A stretch of DNA of 48,986 nt from Aquitalea magnusonii (GTDB lineage Bacteria > Pseudomonadota > Gammaproteobacteria > Burkholderiales > Chromobacteriaceae), in NCBI RefSeq assembly GCF_003202035.1, contig NZ_QJKC01000017.1, forward strand, positions 1 through 48,986. Direction: 5' to 3'. Both the position numbers and the translations under genes were made by a program. Positions 16,377 to 24,751 of the stretch are shown here, one piece after another. The first letter of the stretch is position 1. Every line of letters begins with the position of its first letter. Below the pieces are notes generated by a model, which had not been told where the DNA came from, did no database searches, and was given only the letters and a program-made list of their open reading frames with translations.

Positions 16377-17198
16377 TTAGAAACGACGTGACAAGGTGGC
16401 CTTGTGCATGATGGTGGTGGCGATTTCTTCGATGGACTTGTGGGTGGTGCTGATGAAGGGCACGCCGTGGAAGCGGAACATCGATTCGGCCTCGTTCACT
16501 TCGAAGTGACAGTTGTCCAGGCTGGCGTATTTGGAATCCGGTCGGCGTTCCTGGCGGATATGGTGCAGGCGCGCCGGGTCGATGGTCAGGCCGAACATCT
16601 TGTTGCGGTAGGGCAGCAGCATCTTGGGCAGGGTGGGGCTGTCCAGGTCTTCCGGGGTGAGCGGGTAGTTGGCGGCCTTGATGCCGTATTGCAGTGCCAG
16701 ATACAGGCAGGTTGGCGTTTTGCCGGAGCGCGACACGCCCACCAGGATGACATCGGCCTCGGCCAGGTCTTTCAGCTTTACGCCGTCGTCGTGATTGAGC
16801 GAGAAGTTCACCGCTTCGATGCGGTGGTCGTATTTCTCCTCGCTGCCCACACCATGCGCCTTGCCCAGGGTCAGCGAAGCCTTTTGCCCCAGCTCGGCTT
16901 CCAGCTCGCCGATGAAGGTATCGAAGAAATCCACCACCAAGGCATTGTCGATATGCAGTACCTGGCGTACTTCCGGGTTGACGATGCTGGTGAACACCAG
17001 TGGCTTGAGGTGATCGGCTTCGGCCACGGCACGGATGTGGTGGACCACTACCTGGGCCTTTTCCACCGTGTCGATGAAGGGGATGGCCTCGCGCTTGAAT
17101 TCCAGGGTGTCGAACTGGGTCAGCAGGGTATTGCCCAGCGATTCGGCGGTGATGCCGGTGCGGTCGGAGATGAAAAAGGCGGAGCGGCGGTGTGGCAT
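16377..17198 (-). CDS. ppsR: PEP synthase regulatory protein (bifunctional kinase/pyrophosphorylase, DUF299)
   Basis: This is a 273-residue cytoplasmic protein that starts [20 protein letters not shown]. The nucleotide-binding P-loop is [15 protein letters not shown] (about residues 154-168), and [15 protein letters not shown] and [18 protein letters not shown] are the other conserved blocks of the family. It inactivates PEP synthase by ADP-dependent phosphorylation of a Thr next to the catalytic His and reactivates it by Pi-dependent dephosphorylation. It is divergent from ppsA, its target, with 322 bases between, which strongly supports the assignment. AGGTG precedes the ATG, and a perfect TATAAT lies 44 bases upstream. 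Confidence 0.93.
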   Translation of the reverse strand: MPHRRSAFFISDRTGITAESLGNTLLTQFDTLEFKREAIPFIDTVEKAQVVVHHIRAVAEADHLKPLVFTSIVNPEVRQVLHIDNALVVDFFDTFIGELEAELGQKASLTLGKAHGVGSEEKYDHRIEAVNFSLNHDDGVKLKDLAEADVILVGVSRSGKTPTCLYLALQYGIKAANYPLTPEDLDSPTLPKMLLPYRNKMFGLTIDPARLHHIRQERRPDSKYASLDNCHFEVNEAESMFRFHGVPFISTTHKSIEEIATTIMHKATLSRRF

Positions 17199-17520
17199 GG
17201 ATGCACCTGTTTCGGAATCGGTAAGAAAATAGTTGTCAGGGATTATACCCCTGCCCGCCGACTGTACGGCAGCGCAGAGGGTGCTGGCATGAATTGGCCA
17301 TGATCCGCCCTGGCTATGGCTTTTGTTGTAGTTGCCACACTACATTGCGGTCACAAATCGGCAAAGAAACGCCCTTACACTCACCATTCTCGGGCGTGGT
17401 TTGCATTGATATGGGGCAAACCCTGATGTTGTGCGCTGCAAAATGGGCTACGCAAGTCCTGTGGTATTCGGCTAGAATGCGGGTTTTCTATCCGTCCAAT
17501 CCAACACAGGAAGTGAAGTG
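17199..17520. other. Divergent ppsR-ppsA intergenic region
   Basis: On the - strand, TATAAT at 17242-17247 is a strong -10 for ppsR, though the -35 region is weak. On the + strand, TAGAAT at 17473-17478 is a candidate -10 for ppsA, also without a good -35 box, which would fit activator-dependent control. No other gene or repeat is visible. Confidence 0.5.
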
Positions 17521-19908
17521 ATGGCAGAGAACTACGTCATCTGGTTCGAGAAGCTGCGCATGACTGACGTTGAACAGGTAGGCGGCAAGAACGCCTCCCT
17601 GGGTGAAATGATCAGTCAGCTGGCAGGCTCGGGCGTCCGAGTCCCCGGTGGTTTTGCCACTACCGCGGATGCCTACCGAGATTTCCTCCAGCACAATGGC
17701 TTGGCTGACAAGATCAGCGCCGCGCTGTCCAATCTGGACATCGACGACGTGACCGAGTTGGCACGAGTCGGCAAGGAAATTCGCCAGTGGATCATCGATA
17801 CCCCTTTCCCGGCCAAGCTTGATGAAGATATCAAGACTGCCTGGGACAAGATGGTTGCCGATTCCGGTGGTGCAGATATTTCCGTAGCAGTCCGTTCTTC
17901 CGCAACTGCAGAAGACCTCCCCGATGCCTCGTTCGCAGGCCAGCAAGAAACCTTCCTGAACATTCGTGGCCTTGAAAACGTCAAGGATGCGATGAAGCAT
18001 GTTTTTGCTTCCCTGTACAACGACCGCGCCATTTCCTATCGCGTACACAAAGGCTTTGCCCACGATGTGGTGGCTCTGTCCGCCGGTGTACAGCGTATGG
18101 TGCGTTCCGACACGGGTGCTGCTGGTGTGATGTTCACCATCGACACCGAATCCGGCTTTGAAGACGTGGTGTTCATCACCGCTTCCTATGGCTTGGGCGA
18201 AACCGTGGTACAAGGCGCCGTCAACCCCGACGAATTCTACGTACACAAGCCGACCCTGAAAGCAGGTCGTCCGGCCGTGCTGCGCAAGAACATGGGTTCC
18301 AAGCTGATCAAGATGGAATTCACCGATGCTTCCCAGGCTGGCCGCTCGGTCAAGACCGTGGATGTACCGGCAGAACTGCGCAAGCAATTCTCCATCACCG
18401 ACGCCGAAGTGGCCGAGCTGGCTGAATACGCGCTGATCATCGAAAAACATTATGGCCGCCCGATGGACATCGAGTGGGGCCGTGATGGTGGCGATGGCAA
18501 GCTGTACATCCTGCAAGCCCGTCCGGAAACCGTGAAGTCGCAGGAAGACCGCAAGGACACCCTGCGTCGCTACCGCCTGAACAGCAAGTCCACCGTGCTG
18601 TGCGAAGGCCGCGCCATTGGTCAGAAGATTGGCCAGGGCACCGTGCGCACCATCAAGGACGCTTCCGAGATGGATCGCGTCAAGGCTGGCGATGTACTGG
18701 TGACTGACATGACCGACCCGGACTGGGAACCGGTGATGAAGCGTGCCGCCGCCATCGTGACCAACCGTGGTGGTCGTACCTGTCACGCGGCGATTATCGC
18801 CCGCGAACTGGGTATCCCGGCCGTGGTGGGTTGTGGTGACGCCACCGACATCCTGCGTGAAGGCATGCAGGTGACCGTTTCCTGCGCCGAAGGCGATACC
18901 GGCAACATCTACGATGGCCTGCTGGACGTGGAAGTGATCGACCTCGAGCTGGACAAGATGCCGGCCGCCCCGGTCAAGATCATGATGAACGTGGGTAACC
19001 CGGAACTGGCCTTCGACTTCGCGCAGCTGCCGAACGAAGGTGTGGGTCTGGCTCGCATGGAATTCGTGATTAACCGCCAGATCGGTATTCACCCCAAGGC
19101 CCTGCTGGAATTCGACACCCTGCCGGCCGACCTGAAGGCGACCATCAGCGATCGCATTGCCGGTTACGCAAGCCCGGTTGACTTCTATGTGGACAAGATT
19201 GCCGAGGGTGTTGCCACCCTGGCCGCAGCCTTCACCCCGAAAAAGGTCATCGTGCGCATGTCCGACTTCAAGTCGAACGAGTACGCCAACCTGATCGGCG
19301 GTCAGCTGTACGAACCGCATGAAGAAAACCCGATGATCGGTTTCCGTGGTGCTGCGCGCTACGTGGCTGAATCCTTCCGTGACTGTTTCGACCTGGAATG
19401 CCGCGCCATCAAGAAGGTGCGCGACGAGATGGGCCTGGTCAACGTGGAAGTGATGATCCCGTTTGTCCGCACCCTGGCTGAAGCCGAGAAGGTTGTGGAA
19501 ATCCTGGCTGCCAATGGTCTGAAGCGTGGCGAAAACGGCCTGCGTCTGATCATGATGTGCGAACTGCCGACCAACGCTGTGCTGGCCGACAAGTTCCTGC
19601 AGTTCTTCGACGGCTTCTCTATCGGCTCCAACGACATGACCCAGCTTACCCTGGGTGTGGACCGCGACTCCGGTGGCCCGATTGCCGCCACCTTCGACGA
19701 GCGCAACGAAGCCGTGAAAGCCATGCTGCATATGGCGATCCAGGCTTGCCGCAAGGCTGGCAAGTATGTCGGCATCTGTGGTCAGGGCCCGTCGGATCAT
19801 CCGGACTTTGCCAAGTGGCTGGTGGAAGAGGGCATCGAAACCGTGTCCCTCAACCCGGACACCGTGGTGGAAACCTGGCTGTACCTGGCCCGCGAACTGA
19901 ACGCCTAA
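17521..19908 (+). CDS. ppsA: Phosphoenolpyruvate synthase (pyruvate, water dikinase)
   Basis: This is a 795-residue enzyme that makes PEP, AMP and Pi from pyruvate, ATP and water, the entry to gluconeogenesis from three-carbon acids. The N-terminal ATP-grasp part contains [12 protein letters not shown] and [20 protein letters not shown]. The phosphohistidine domain has [20 protein letters not shown] with the catalytic His near residue 422. The C-terminal TIM-barrel domain shows [19 protein letters not shown] and [18 protein letters not shown]. The ATG at 17521 is chosen over an in-frame GTG one codon earlier because it sits 7 bases after AGGAAG. ppsR is divergent upstream and encodes its regulator. 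Codon use suggests high expression. A strong terminator follows 24 bases after the stop. Confidence 0.96.
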   Translation: MAENYVIWFEKLRMTDVEQVGGKNASLGEMISQLAGSGVRVPGGFATTADAYRDFLQHNGLADKISAALSNLDIDDVTELARVGKEIRQWIIDTPFPAKLDEDIKTAWDKMVADSGGADISVAVRSSATAEDLPDASFAGQQETFLNIRGLENVKDAMKHVFASLYNDRAISYRVHKGFAHDVVALSAGVQRMVRSDTGAAGVMFTIDTESGFEDVVFITASYGLGETVVQGAVNPDEFYVHKPTLKAGRPAVLRKNMGSKLIKMEFTDASQAGRSVKTVDVPAELRKQFSITDAEVAELAEYALIIEKHYGRPMDIEWGRDGGDGKLYILQARPETVKSQEDRKDTLRRYRLNSKSTVLCEGRAIGQKIGQGTVRTIKDASEMDRVKAGDVLVTDMTDPDWEPVMKRAAAIVTNRGGRTCHAAIIARELGIPAVVGCGDATDILREGMQVTVSCAEGDTGNIYDGLLDVEVIDLELDKMPAAPVKIMMNVGNPELAFDFAQLPNEGVGLARMEFVINRQIGIHPKALLEFDTLPADLKATISDRIAGYASPVDFYVDKIAEGVATLAAAFTPKKVIVRMSDFKSNEYANLIGGQLYEPHEENPMIGFRGAARYVAESFRDCFDLECRAIKKVRDEMGLVNVEVMIPFVRTLAEAEKVVEILAANGLKRGENGLRLIMMCELPTNAVLADKFLQFFDGFSIGSNDMTQLTLGVDRDSGGPIAATFDERNEAVKAMLHMAIQACRKAGKYVGICGQGPSDHPDFAKWLVEEGIETVSLNPDTVVETWLYLARELNA

Positions 19909-19932
19909 GCCTGCAACTGCCGGTTAGACAGA

Positions 19933-19959
19933 AACCGCCCTCTCGAGGGCGGTTTTTTT
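19933..19959 (+). terminator. Intrinsic terminator of ppsA
   Basis: AACCGCCCT and the complementary AGGGCGGTT form a GC-rich stem with a four-base loop, followed by a run of seven T. Confidence 0.92.
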
Positions 19960-20014
19960 ATGGGCGAGCGGCATTGCTGTGACTGACCTAAAGCATGAGT
20001 TTGCTGATGGCTGT

Positions 20015-20046
20015 TTTAAGCATGGCTTAAGCTCACCGGACTTAAA
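20015..20046 (+). promoter_or_regulatory. PmrA/QseB-like box in the ygiW promoter
   Basis: TTTAAG and CTTAAG are separated by exactly 5 bases (20015-20031), matching the PmrA-type half-site pattern YTTAAK-N5-CTTAAK. A third half-site, CTTAAA, lies at 20041-20046 and overlaps a possible -10 (TTAAAT, 20042-20047). That would place the pair over the -35 region, the usual position for activation by this OmpR-family group. No two-component gene is nearby. Confidence 0.5.
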
Positions 20047-20081
20047 TGGTGGGGCACTTTCCCTTCATATAAGGACAGATC

Positions 20082-20426
20082 ATGAAAAAAATTCTTGCCA
20101 TGCTGAGTATCGCCGCCATCCTGCCGCTGGGCGCCCATGCCGAATTTGTCGGCGAAGGCAGCACACCCGCGCTCACCACCGTGGCCAAGGCGTTGCAGGC
20201 CGCCGACGACAGCCGCGTCATGCTGGAGGGCAATATCGTCCGCCAGATCGATCACAAGCATTATGAGTTCAAGGATGCCAGCGGTACGGCAAAAGTGGAA
20301 ATCGACAGCAAGTATCTGCCGGCTGAAAAATTTACCGCGCAAAGCAAAGTCCGTTTGCAGGGCAAGGTAGACAAGGAGTTTTCTGGCAGCAAGATTGATG
20401 TCAAACAAGTGGAAATTCTCAAATAG
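20082..20426 (+). CDS. YgiW/YdeI-family exported OB-fold stress protein (BOF domain)
   Basis: This is a 114-residue protein with a signal peptide (MKKILAMLSIAAILPLGAHA, cleavage before EFVG). The mature part has TVAKALQAADDSRVMLEGNI, then QIDHKHYEFKDASGTAKVEI and VRLQGKVDKEF, which is the bacterial OB-fold (BOF) pattern of YgiW/YdeI/VisP proteins. These periplasmic proteins help cells tolerate peroxide, acid and cationic peptides. AAGGA stands 7 bases before the ATG. In enterics ygiW is controlled by QseB and PmrA, and here the promoter also carries a PmrA-type box. It is a single-gene unit bounded by terminators. Confidence 0.88.
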   Translation: MKKILAMLSIAAILPLGAHAEFVGEGSTPALTTVAKALQAADDSRVMLEGNIVRQIDHKHYEFKDASGTAKVEIDSKYLPAEKFTAQSKVRLQGKVDKEFSGSKIDVKQVEILK

Positions 20427-20452
20427 CCTGGCTGAGGCGGTGAGAGCATGAA

Positions 20453-20476
20453 AAAACCGGACTTTTGTCCGGTTTT
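20453..20476. terminator. Bidirectional terminator between ygiW and the ubiH-family gene
   Basis: AAACCGGAC and GTCCGGTTT pair around TTTT, with A and T runs on either side, so it can serve the two convergent genes. Confidence 0.9.
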
Positions 20477-20499
20477 TGTTTTGCTGGCAGCGGGGCTGG

Positions 20500-21687
20500 T
20501 CAGGCTCCGCGCGGCAGCCCCAGCGCGTAGCGGATGACTTCGCGCTTGAGCGGGCCAGCCTTGTCGGCCAGCTGCAGGCCCAGCTTGCGCGCGGCCTTGA
20601 GTGGGCCGATTTCATTGGCAAAACCGTAGCAGAAGGCGTCCATGCCGGTCTGCATCGCCAGGTTGGCCGGCTTGCGGCGGCGTTCGTAGCGTTTGAGTAC
20701 GCGGCCGTCGGCAAAGTCGTGGCCTGCGCTGACGGCATCGCCGATGACCTCGGCCAGTACAGCCACATCCTGAAAGCCCAGATTCACGCCCTGCCCGGCC
20801 AGCGGGTGGATGGTATGCGCGGCATCGCCGGCCAGTACCACGCCGTCCTTGGCATAGCTGGCAGCATGGCGACGGGTGAGGGCAAAAGAGCCGCGTGCCA
20901 GCAATTGGCGGATGCCACCCAGTTTCTGCGGAAAGCTGGCGCAGAAAGCCGACACCAGTGCTTCATCACTCAGTGCCAGCAGGCGTTTGACCTCGGTCGG
21001 GGTGTGATACCACACCAGTGAGGCGTGGCTGCCGGTGAGCGGCAGAAAGGCTTGCGGACCGCTGGCGGTGAAACGCTGCCAGGTGATGTCCTGCTGATCA
21101 TGGTTCATTTCGCAGCTGGCCACCAGCGCATGCATGGGGTAGTCCCAGCTGGTGATGCCGATACCGGCGGCATCGCGCACTTGCGAGCGGGCACCGTCGG
21201 CGGCCACCAGCAGGCGGGCCACCAGCACGCTGCCATCTTCCAGCGTGACGCGCGAGGCCTTGGGCTCGTAAACAATGCTGGCAATGCGCGCCGGGCAGAT
21301 ATAACGGATGTCGTCTTTCTCTTGCAGGCAGGCGGTGGTGGCCAGTTGCACGATGCGGTTTTCCACGATGTGTCCCAGTGTGTCCACCCCCGCTTCGGCG
21401 GCATCGAACAGCGTGCCCTTGCTTTCCTGGTCTTCCCACACCTGCATGCGGCGGTAGGGTGCGGCGCGCATGGCGAGGATGCCTTGCCAGGCGCCCAGCC
21501 CGTCCAGCAGGCTGGCCGAAGCCGGGCTGATGGCCGACACCCGCAGGTCGGGTGGCTGGGCGCTATCAAAGGGTTGCGGCGCAGCCTGTTCCAGTACGGT
21601 AATGCGCAAGCCCTTGCCACTGAGTGCGCAGGCCAGGGCGCTGCCCACCATGCCACCGCCCACGATCAAAATATCCACGTATTCCAT
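20500..21687 (-). CDS. UbiH/UbiF/VisC/COQ6-family FAD monooxygenase
   Basis: This is a 395-residue flavoprotein, normal length for the family. The start at 21687 gives MEYVDILIVGGGMVGSALAC with GAGG 7 bases upstream; an ATG four codons earlier is also open. The three FAD signatures are present: GGGMVGSAL at the N-terminus, VAADGARSQVRDAAGI (DG motif) and GVVLAGDAAHTIHPLAGQGV followed by NLGFQDV (GD motif). It is expected to hydroxylate a ring position of the ubiquinone precursor at the inner membrane. Which position (UbiH-, UbiF-, UbiI- or UbiM-like) cannot be decided from this sequence alone. It is a single gene convergent with ygiW. Confidence 0.87.
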   Translation of the reverse strand: MEYVDILIVGGGMVGSALACALSGKGLRITVLEQAAPQPFDSAQPPDLRVSAISPASASLLDGLGAWQGILAMRAAPYRRMQVWEDQESKGTLFDAAEAGVDTLGHIVENRIVQLATTACLQEKDDIRYICPARIASIVYEPKASRVTLEDGSVLVARLLVAADGARSQVRDAAGIGITSWDYPMHALVASCEMNHDQQDITWQRFTASGPQAFLPLTGSHASLVWYHTPTEVKRLLALSDEALVSAFCASFPQKLGGIRQLLARGSFALTRRHAASYAKDGVVLAGDAAHTIHPLAGQGVNLGFQDVAVLAEVIGDAVSAGHDFADGRVLKRYERRRKPANLAMQTGMDAFCYGFANEIGPLKAARKLGLQLADKAGPLKREVIRYALGLPRGA

Positions 21688-21794
21688 TGCCAGCCTCATT
21701 GGGCGCACTGCGCCTGATTCTCGTTGCACTGATGACGCGCGATTGTGGCAAAGCCGTTCGCCGGCCGCTTTGGTCTGGATCAAGGCTGTGCCAG

Positions 21795-22733
21795 TCAGGG
21801 TTTTTCGCCGGAATACAGTGGCCGTTCTTCCAGTACGGCGCGCAGGCGCGGGGTGACGTGCTGGATGAAGGCTTCGTATTTTTTCGGCAAGGGCTGGCGA
21901 TAGGGAAACACCAGGTACACCGGCCAGCTGCCGCCTTGCCAGCCGGGCAGCACGCGGACCAGATGGCCGCTTTCCAGATAATGGCTGGCCACATAGTGCG
22001 GCAGCAGGGCCACGCCGTGGCCGGCAATCAGGCCGGAGATGAGCGAGGCGTACTGGTCGCAGACCAGCATGGGACGGGTGGTGATGGATTTGAGTTCGCC
22101 ATCTTTTTCCAGCCGCCATTCGCGGCCGTAAACATGGTGGCTGTTGAGCAGGATGCGGTGGCGGCACAGGTCGTCCGGGCTGTTTAGCGGCGGGGCCTTG
22201 GCCAGATAGTCGGGCGAAGCATAGGGCGCCTCCCAGACAAAGCCCAGTGGCTTGGCCACCAGCCGGTCGTCGTGCACATTGCGCGAGCGGATGCAGAAGT
22301 CGACGCCGTCGTTGATCGGGTCTTGCAGGCGGTTTTCCGCGCGCAGTTCCAGTTCCAGGTCCGGATGGCAGGCCGCCAGCTCGGACAGCATGGGAGCCAG
22401 CAGATACTGGGCAAAGGAGGCGGTGGCGCTGATACGCAGCGGCCCTTCGATCAAGCCCTGGGCCTGTTCGATGTCCGGTCCCACCTGCTCCAGCATTTCG
22501 CGCAGCTGGCGGGCATGCTCGGCCAGGCGGCGGCCGGTTTCGGTCAGCGCCACCCGCCGGGTATTGCGTAGCACCAGCACCGTACCCAAGCCTTGTTCCA
22601 GCTCTTTCACCAGCTGGCTGATACGGCTTTTGGCGCAGCCGATGTCATCGGCGGCGGCGGTAAAACTGCCTTTGCGCGCCAGGGCGTCAAAGGCCAGCAG
22701 GGCATCGGGCGAGGGAGTCTGGCTTGTTTTCAT
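21795..22733 (-). CDS. LysR-family transcriptional regulator
   Basis: This is a 312-residue regulator. The start at 22733 gives MKTSQTPSPDALLAFDALAR, followed by the winged helix-turn-helix GSFTAAADDIGCAKSRISQL and VLVLRNTRRVALTETGRRL. The C-terminal part (LRISATASFAQYLLAPML, CIRSRNVHDDRLVAKPLG, SGLIAGHGVALLPHYVA) is the two-lobed effector-binding domain. It belongs to the large CrgA/DmlR-like branch. No good ribosome-binding site is visible. The gene is divergent from the short-chain dehydrogenase gene starting at 22992, which is the usual arrangement of a LysR regulator and its target. The inducer is unknown. Confidence 0.9.
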   Translation of the reverse strand: MKTSQTPSPDALLAFDALARKGSFTAAADDIGCAKSRISQLVKELEQGLGTVLVLRNTRRVALTETGRRLAEHARQLREMLEQVGPDIEQAQGLIEGPLRISATASFAQYLLAPMLSELAACHPDLELELRAENRLQDPINDGVDFCIRSRNVHDDRLVAKPLGFVWEAPYASPDYLAKAPPLNSPDDLCRHRILLNSHHVYGREWRLEKDGELKSITTRPMLVCDQYASLISGLIAGHGVALLPHYVASHYLESGHLVRVLPGWQGGSWPVYLVFPYRQPLPKKYEAFIQHVTPRLRAVLEERPLYSGEKP

Positions 22734-22875
22734 GGCAGAACAGTGTGTGGCAAGGGCGGCAGGTTTGACGGCGTTTTTCACGATATTAGCATAGGACTGG
22801 CCCTGTTTTTTGAACAGTACCAAGAATTTTCCCAAGGCCATGCCAGCAAGCGCCCAGGGCTGTCATTGGCATTAT

Positions 22876-22893
22876 TGTTCTTTTTATTGAACA
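22876..22893. promoter_or_regulatory. Possible LysR operator between the regulator and the SDR gene
   Basis: TGTTC and GAACA flank 8 AT-rich bases, consistent with the dyad spacing bound by LysR proteins. It lies roughly midway in the 258-base divergent region. Confidence 0.35.
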
Positions 22894-22991
22894 TTGAAGA
22901 TTTTCTATTGGGCTTATCCGCGATATTTGTCCTGCGTATGATTGATTGGCATGTTTTTTTGAACGATAGGCAAATCATGAAAGGCAGGACA

Positions 22992-23603
22992 ATGAAAGTA
23001 CTGGTGATTGGTGGGCGCGGTGTCATCGGCAGCGCGGTGGTGGAGCTGCTGTCCGCGCAGCATCAGGTGCTGGTGGGCGGGCGCAGCAGTGGTGATGTAC
23101 AGGTGGACATGACCGACCCGGTCAGCATCGAGGCGATGTATCAGGCGCATCCTGATCTGGATGCGGTGGTGGTGACGGCCGGCCATGTGCCGTTCAAGCC
23201 GCTGTCGCAATTGACTGAGACCGACTGGCAGGATGGGCTGAATCACAAACTGCTGGGACAGGTGCGGCTGGTGCAGAGCGGTGCCCGTCATCTTAAAGCC
23301 GGTGCGGTGTTCGTGCTGACTTCCGGCCTGCTGGAGCGTGAACATATCAGCGGCGGTAGTTGTGCCAGCCTGGTCAACGCCGGCCTGGCGGCCTTTGTGC
23401 GCTCGGCGGCGCAGGAGCTGTGGGGCCAGGCGCGGGTGAATCTGGTCAGCCCCGGCCCGGTGGCGGGGGATGAGCGCGGTGCCGCGGCCTTTGCCGGTTT
23501 CATGTCGATCAGCAGCGAACAGATTGCCCGGAGTTATCTACGTGCCCTGAGCCAGCCCTTGAGCGGCAAGGTGCTGGAAGTCTTTGCCGAAGTCACGCGC
23601 TAG
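22992..23603 (+). CDS. Short-chain dehydrogenase-like protein without the YxxxK motif
   Basis: This is a 203-residue Rossmann protein starting MKVLVIGGRGVIGSAVVELL, so the GxxGxxG-type dinucleotide loop is clear. The ATG at 22992 is preferred over one at 22977 because AAGG lies 7 bases upstream. VVTAGHVPFKPLSQLTETDW corresponds to the NAG region and VFVLTSGLL carries the catalytic Ser position. The segment that normally has Tyr-x-x-x-Lys reads SCASLVNAGL, so Tyr and Lys are both missing. The same replacement is seen in a subgroup of short (about 200-residue) SDR proteins, so it may bind NAD(P) without classic catalysis. It is divergent from the LysR regulator that probably controls it. Confidence 0.8.
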   Translation: MKVLVIGGRGVIGSAVVELLSAQHQVLVGGRSSGDVQVDMTDPVSIEAMYQAHPDLDAVVVTAGHVPFKPLSQLTETDWQDGLNHKLLGQVRLVQSGARHLKAGAVFVLTSGLLEREHISGGSCASLVNAGLAAFVRSAAQELWGQARVNLVSPGPVAGDERGAAAFAGFMSISSEQIARSYLRALSQPLSGKVLEVFAEVTR

Positions 23604-23625
23604 GACGGGATATGGGAGAATGACC

Positions 23626-23660
23626 GCCGCTGGCGATGGTCGCCGGCGGCTTTTTCTTTT
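23626..23660 (+). terminator. Intrinsic terminator after the SDR gene
   Basis: GCCGCTGGCGA pairs with TCGCCGGCGGC (one T-G wobble) around TGG and is followed by TTTTTCTTTT. It ends only 14 bases before the ATG of the next gene. Confidence 0.88.
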
Positions 23661-23674
23661 GCGATGGATTACCC

Positions 23675-24547
23675 ATGTTGCCTGCCTTTGCGCTGAGTAC
23701 TGCCATGTTGTTGTGGGCCAGCGCCTTTATCGCGCTCAAGATCGTGTTTGCCGTATTCGACCCGCTGGCGGTGTTGTTTGCCCGCATGGTCATTGCCAGC
23801 TGCTGCCTGCTGCCCATGTTGTGGCAACGTGGCGAGCGCTGGCGTTACCAGCGCGGCGACTGGCGCTGGATGCTGGCCATGGGCCTGGCCGAGCCCTGTC
23901 TGTATTTTCTGTTCGAGGCGCAGGCACTGGTGAATACCTCGGCCTCGCAGGCCTCGGTGATTACCGCCACTCTGCCGCTGCTGACCGGGGTGGGGGCGAT
24001 GTTGTTCCTGCGTGAAAAGATGACGCCACGTAACTGGCTGGGGCTGGCGGTATCGTTTGTCGGCGTGTTGTGGCTGACGCTGGATGGCCAGGCTTCGGCA
24101 CAGGCGCCGCATCCGGCGCTGGGCAATCTGCTGGAGTTCTGCGCCATGCTGTGTGCCACCTGCTATGTGCTGATTGCCAAGCGCTTGTCGCGCCGCTATT
24201 CGGCCCTGGCCATTACCGGCATGCAGACCGTGCTGGGCAGCATCTGGTTTGGCGTGGCCTTGCTGACGCCTTGGGCGCAGTGGCCGGCGCACTTTCCGCT
24301 CTTGCCCAGCCTGTTGGTGCTGTACCTGGGAGCTTGCGTCACCCTGGGGGCTTACGGCCTGTATACCTGGGCGGTCAGCAAGATGCCGGTGGCGCATGCC
24401 TCGGCCTTTATCAACCTGATTCCCTTGTTTACCGTGCTGCTGGCCTGGCTGTTGCTGGGAGAAACGCTGCTGGGCAGCCAGTGGCTGGCCTGCCTGCTGG
24501 TGTTGGGCGGGGTGGTGCTGGGGCAGCAGCGTGCTGGCAGCCATTGA
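23675..24547 (+). CDS. EamA/DMT-family transporter
   Basis: This is a 290-residue membrane protein with ten predicted helices in two EamA repeats. The first repeat starts MLPAFALSTAMLLWASAFIA and includes EPCLYFLFEAQALVNTSASQ; the second ends with HASAFINLIPLFTVLLAW and LLLGETLLGSQWLA. It belongs to the drug/metabolite transporter superfamily, mostly exporters of amino acids or related metabolites in the inner membrane. The start at 23675 is chosen from the family N-terminus; 13 codons upstream are also open but would overlap the preceding terminator. Since a terminator lies directly upstream, its promoter is not obvious. The substrate is unknown. Confidence 0.85.
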   Translation: MLPAFALSTAMLLWASAFIALKIVFAVFDPLAVLFARMVIASCCLLPMLWQRGERWRYQRGDWRWMLAMGLAEPCLYFLFEAQALVNTSASQASVITATLPLLTGVGAMLFLREKMTPRNWLGLAVSFVGVLWLTLDGQASAQAPHPALGNLLEFCAMLCATCYVLIAKRLSRRYSALAITGMQTVLGSIWFGVALLTPWAQWPAHFPLLPSLLVLYLGACVTLGAYGLYTWAVSKMPVAHASAFINLIPLFTVLLAWLLLGETLLGSQWLACLLVLGGVVLGQQRAGSH

Positions 24548-24751
24548 TACGGCAGCGGCACTGGCGCTGCCGGGCCGCCGCTTTGCGGGTGATCCGGCAT
24601 GTTTTTGCAGCAAGGGCCAGCCGGATGCCATGTCGTGGCTTCAGTTTTGGCCAGGCTGGCCGATAGTGAAGGCAGCGTCCGCGTAGTGCCACTAGGCATG
24701 AGCAGGCGTCACTGAGGTGGCAGACCTTAGCCAGGGATAACAACAGAATGG

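Noticed and set aside
17488-19800. A very long open frame (about 770 codons) antisense to ppsA
   Set aside because: It is a shadow of strong codon bias in a highly expressed gene. The translation is His/Gln/Gly-rich without known domains, while the ppsA frame has full-length homology motifs.
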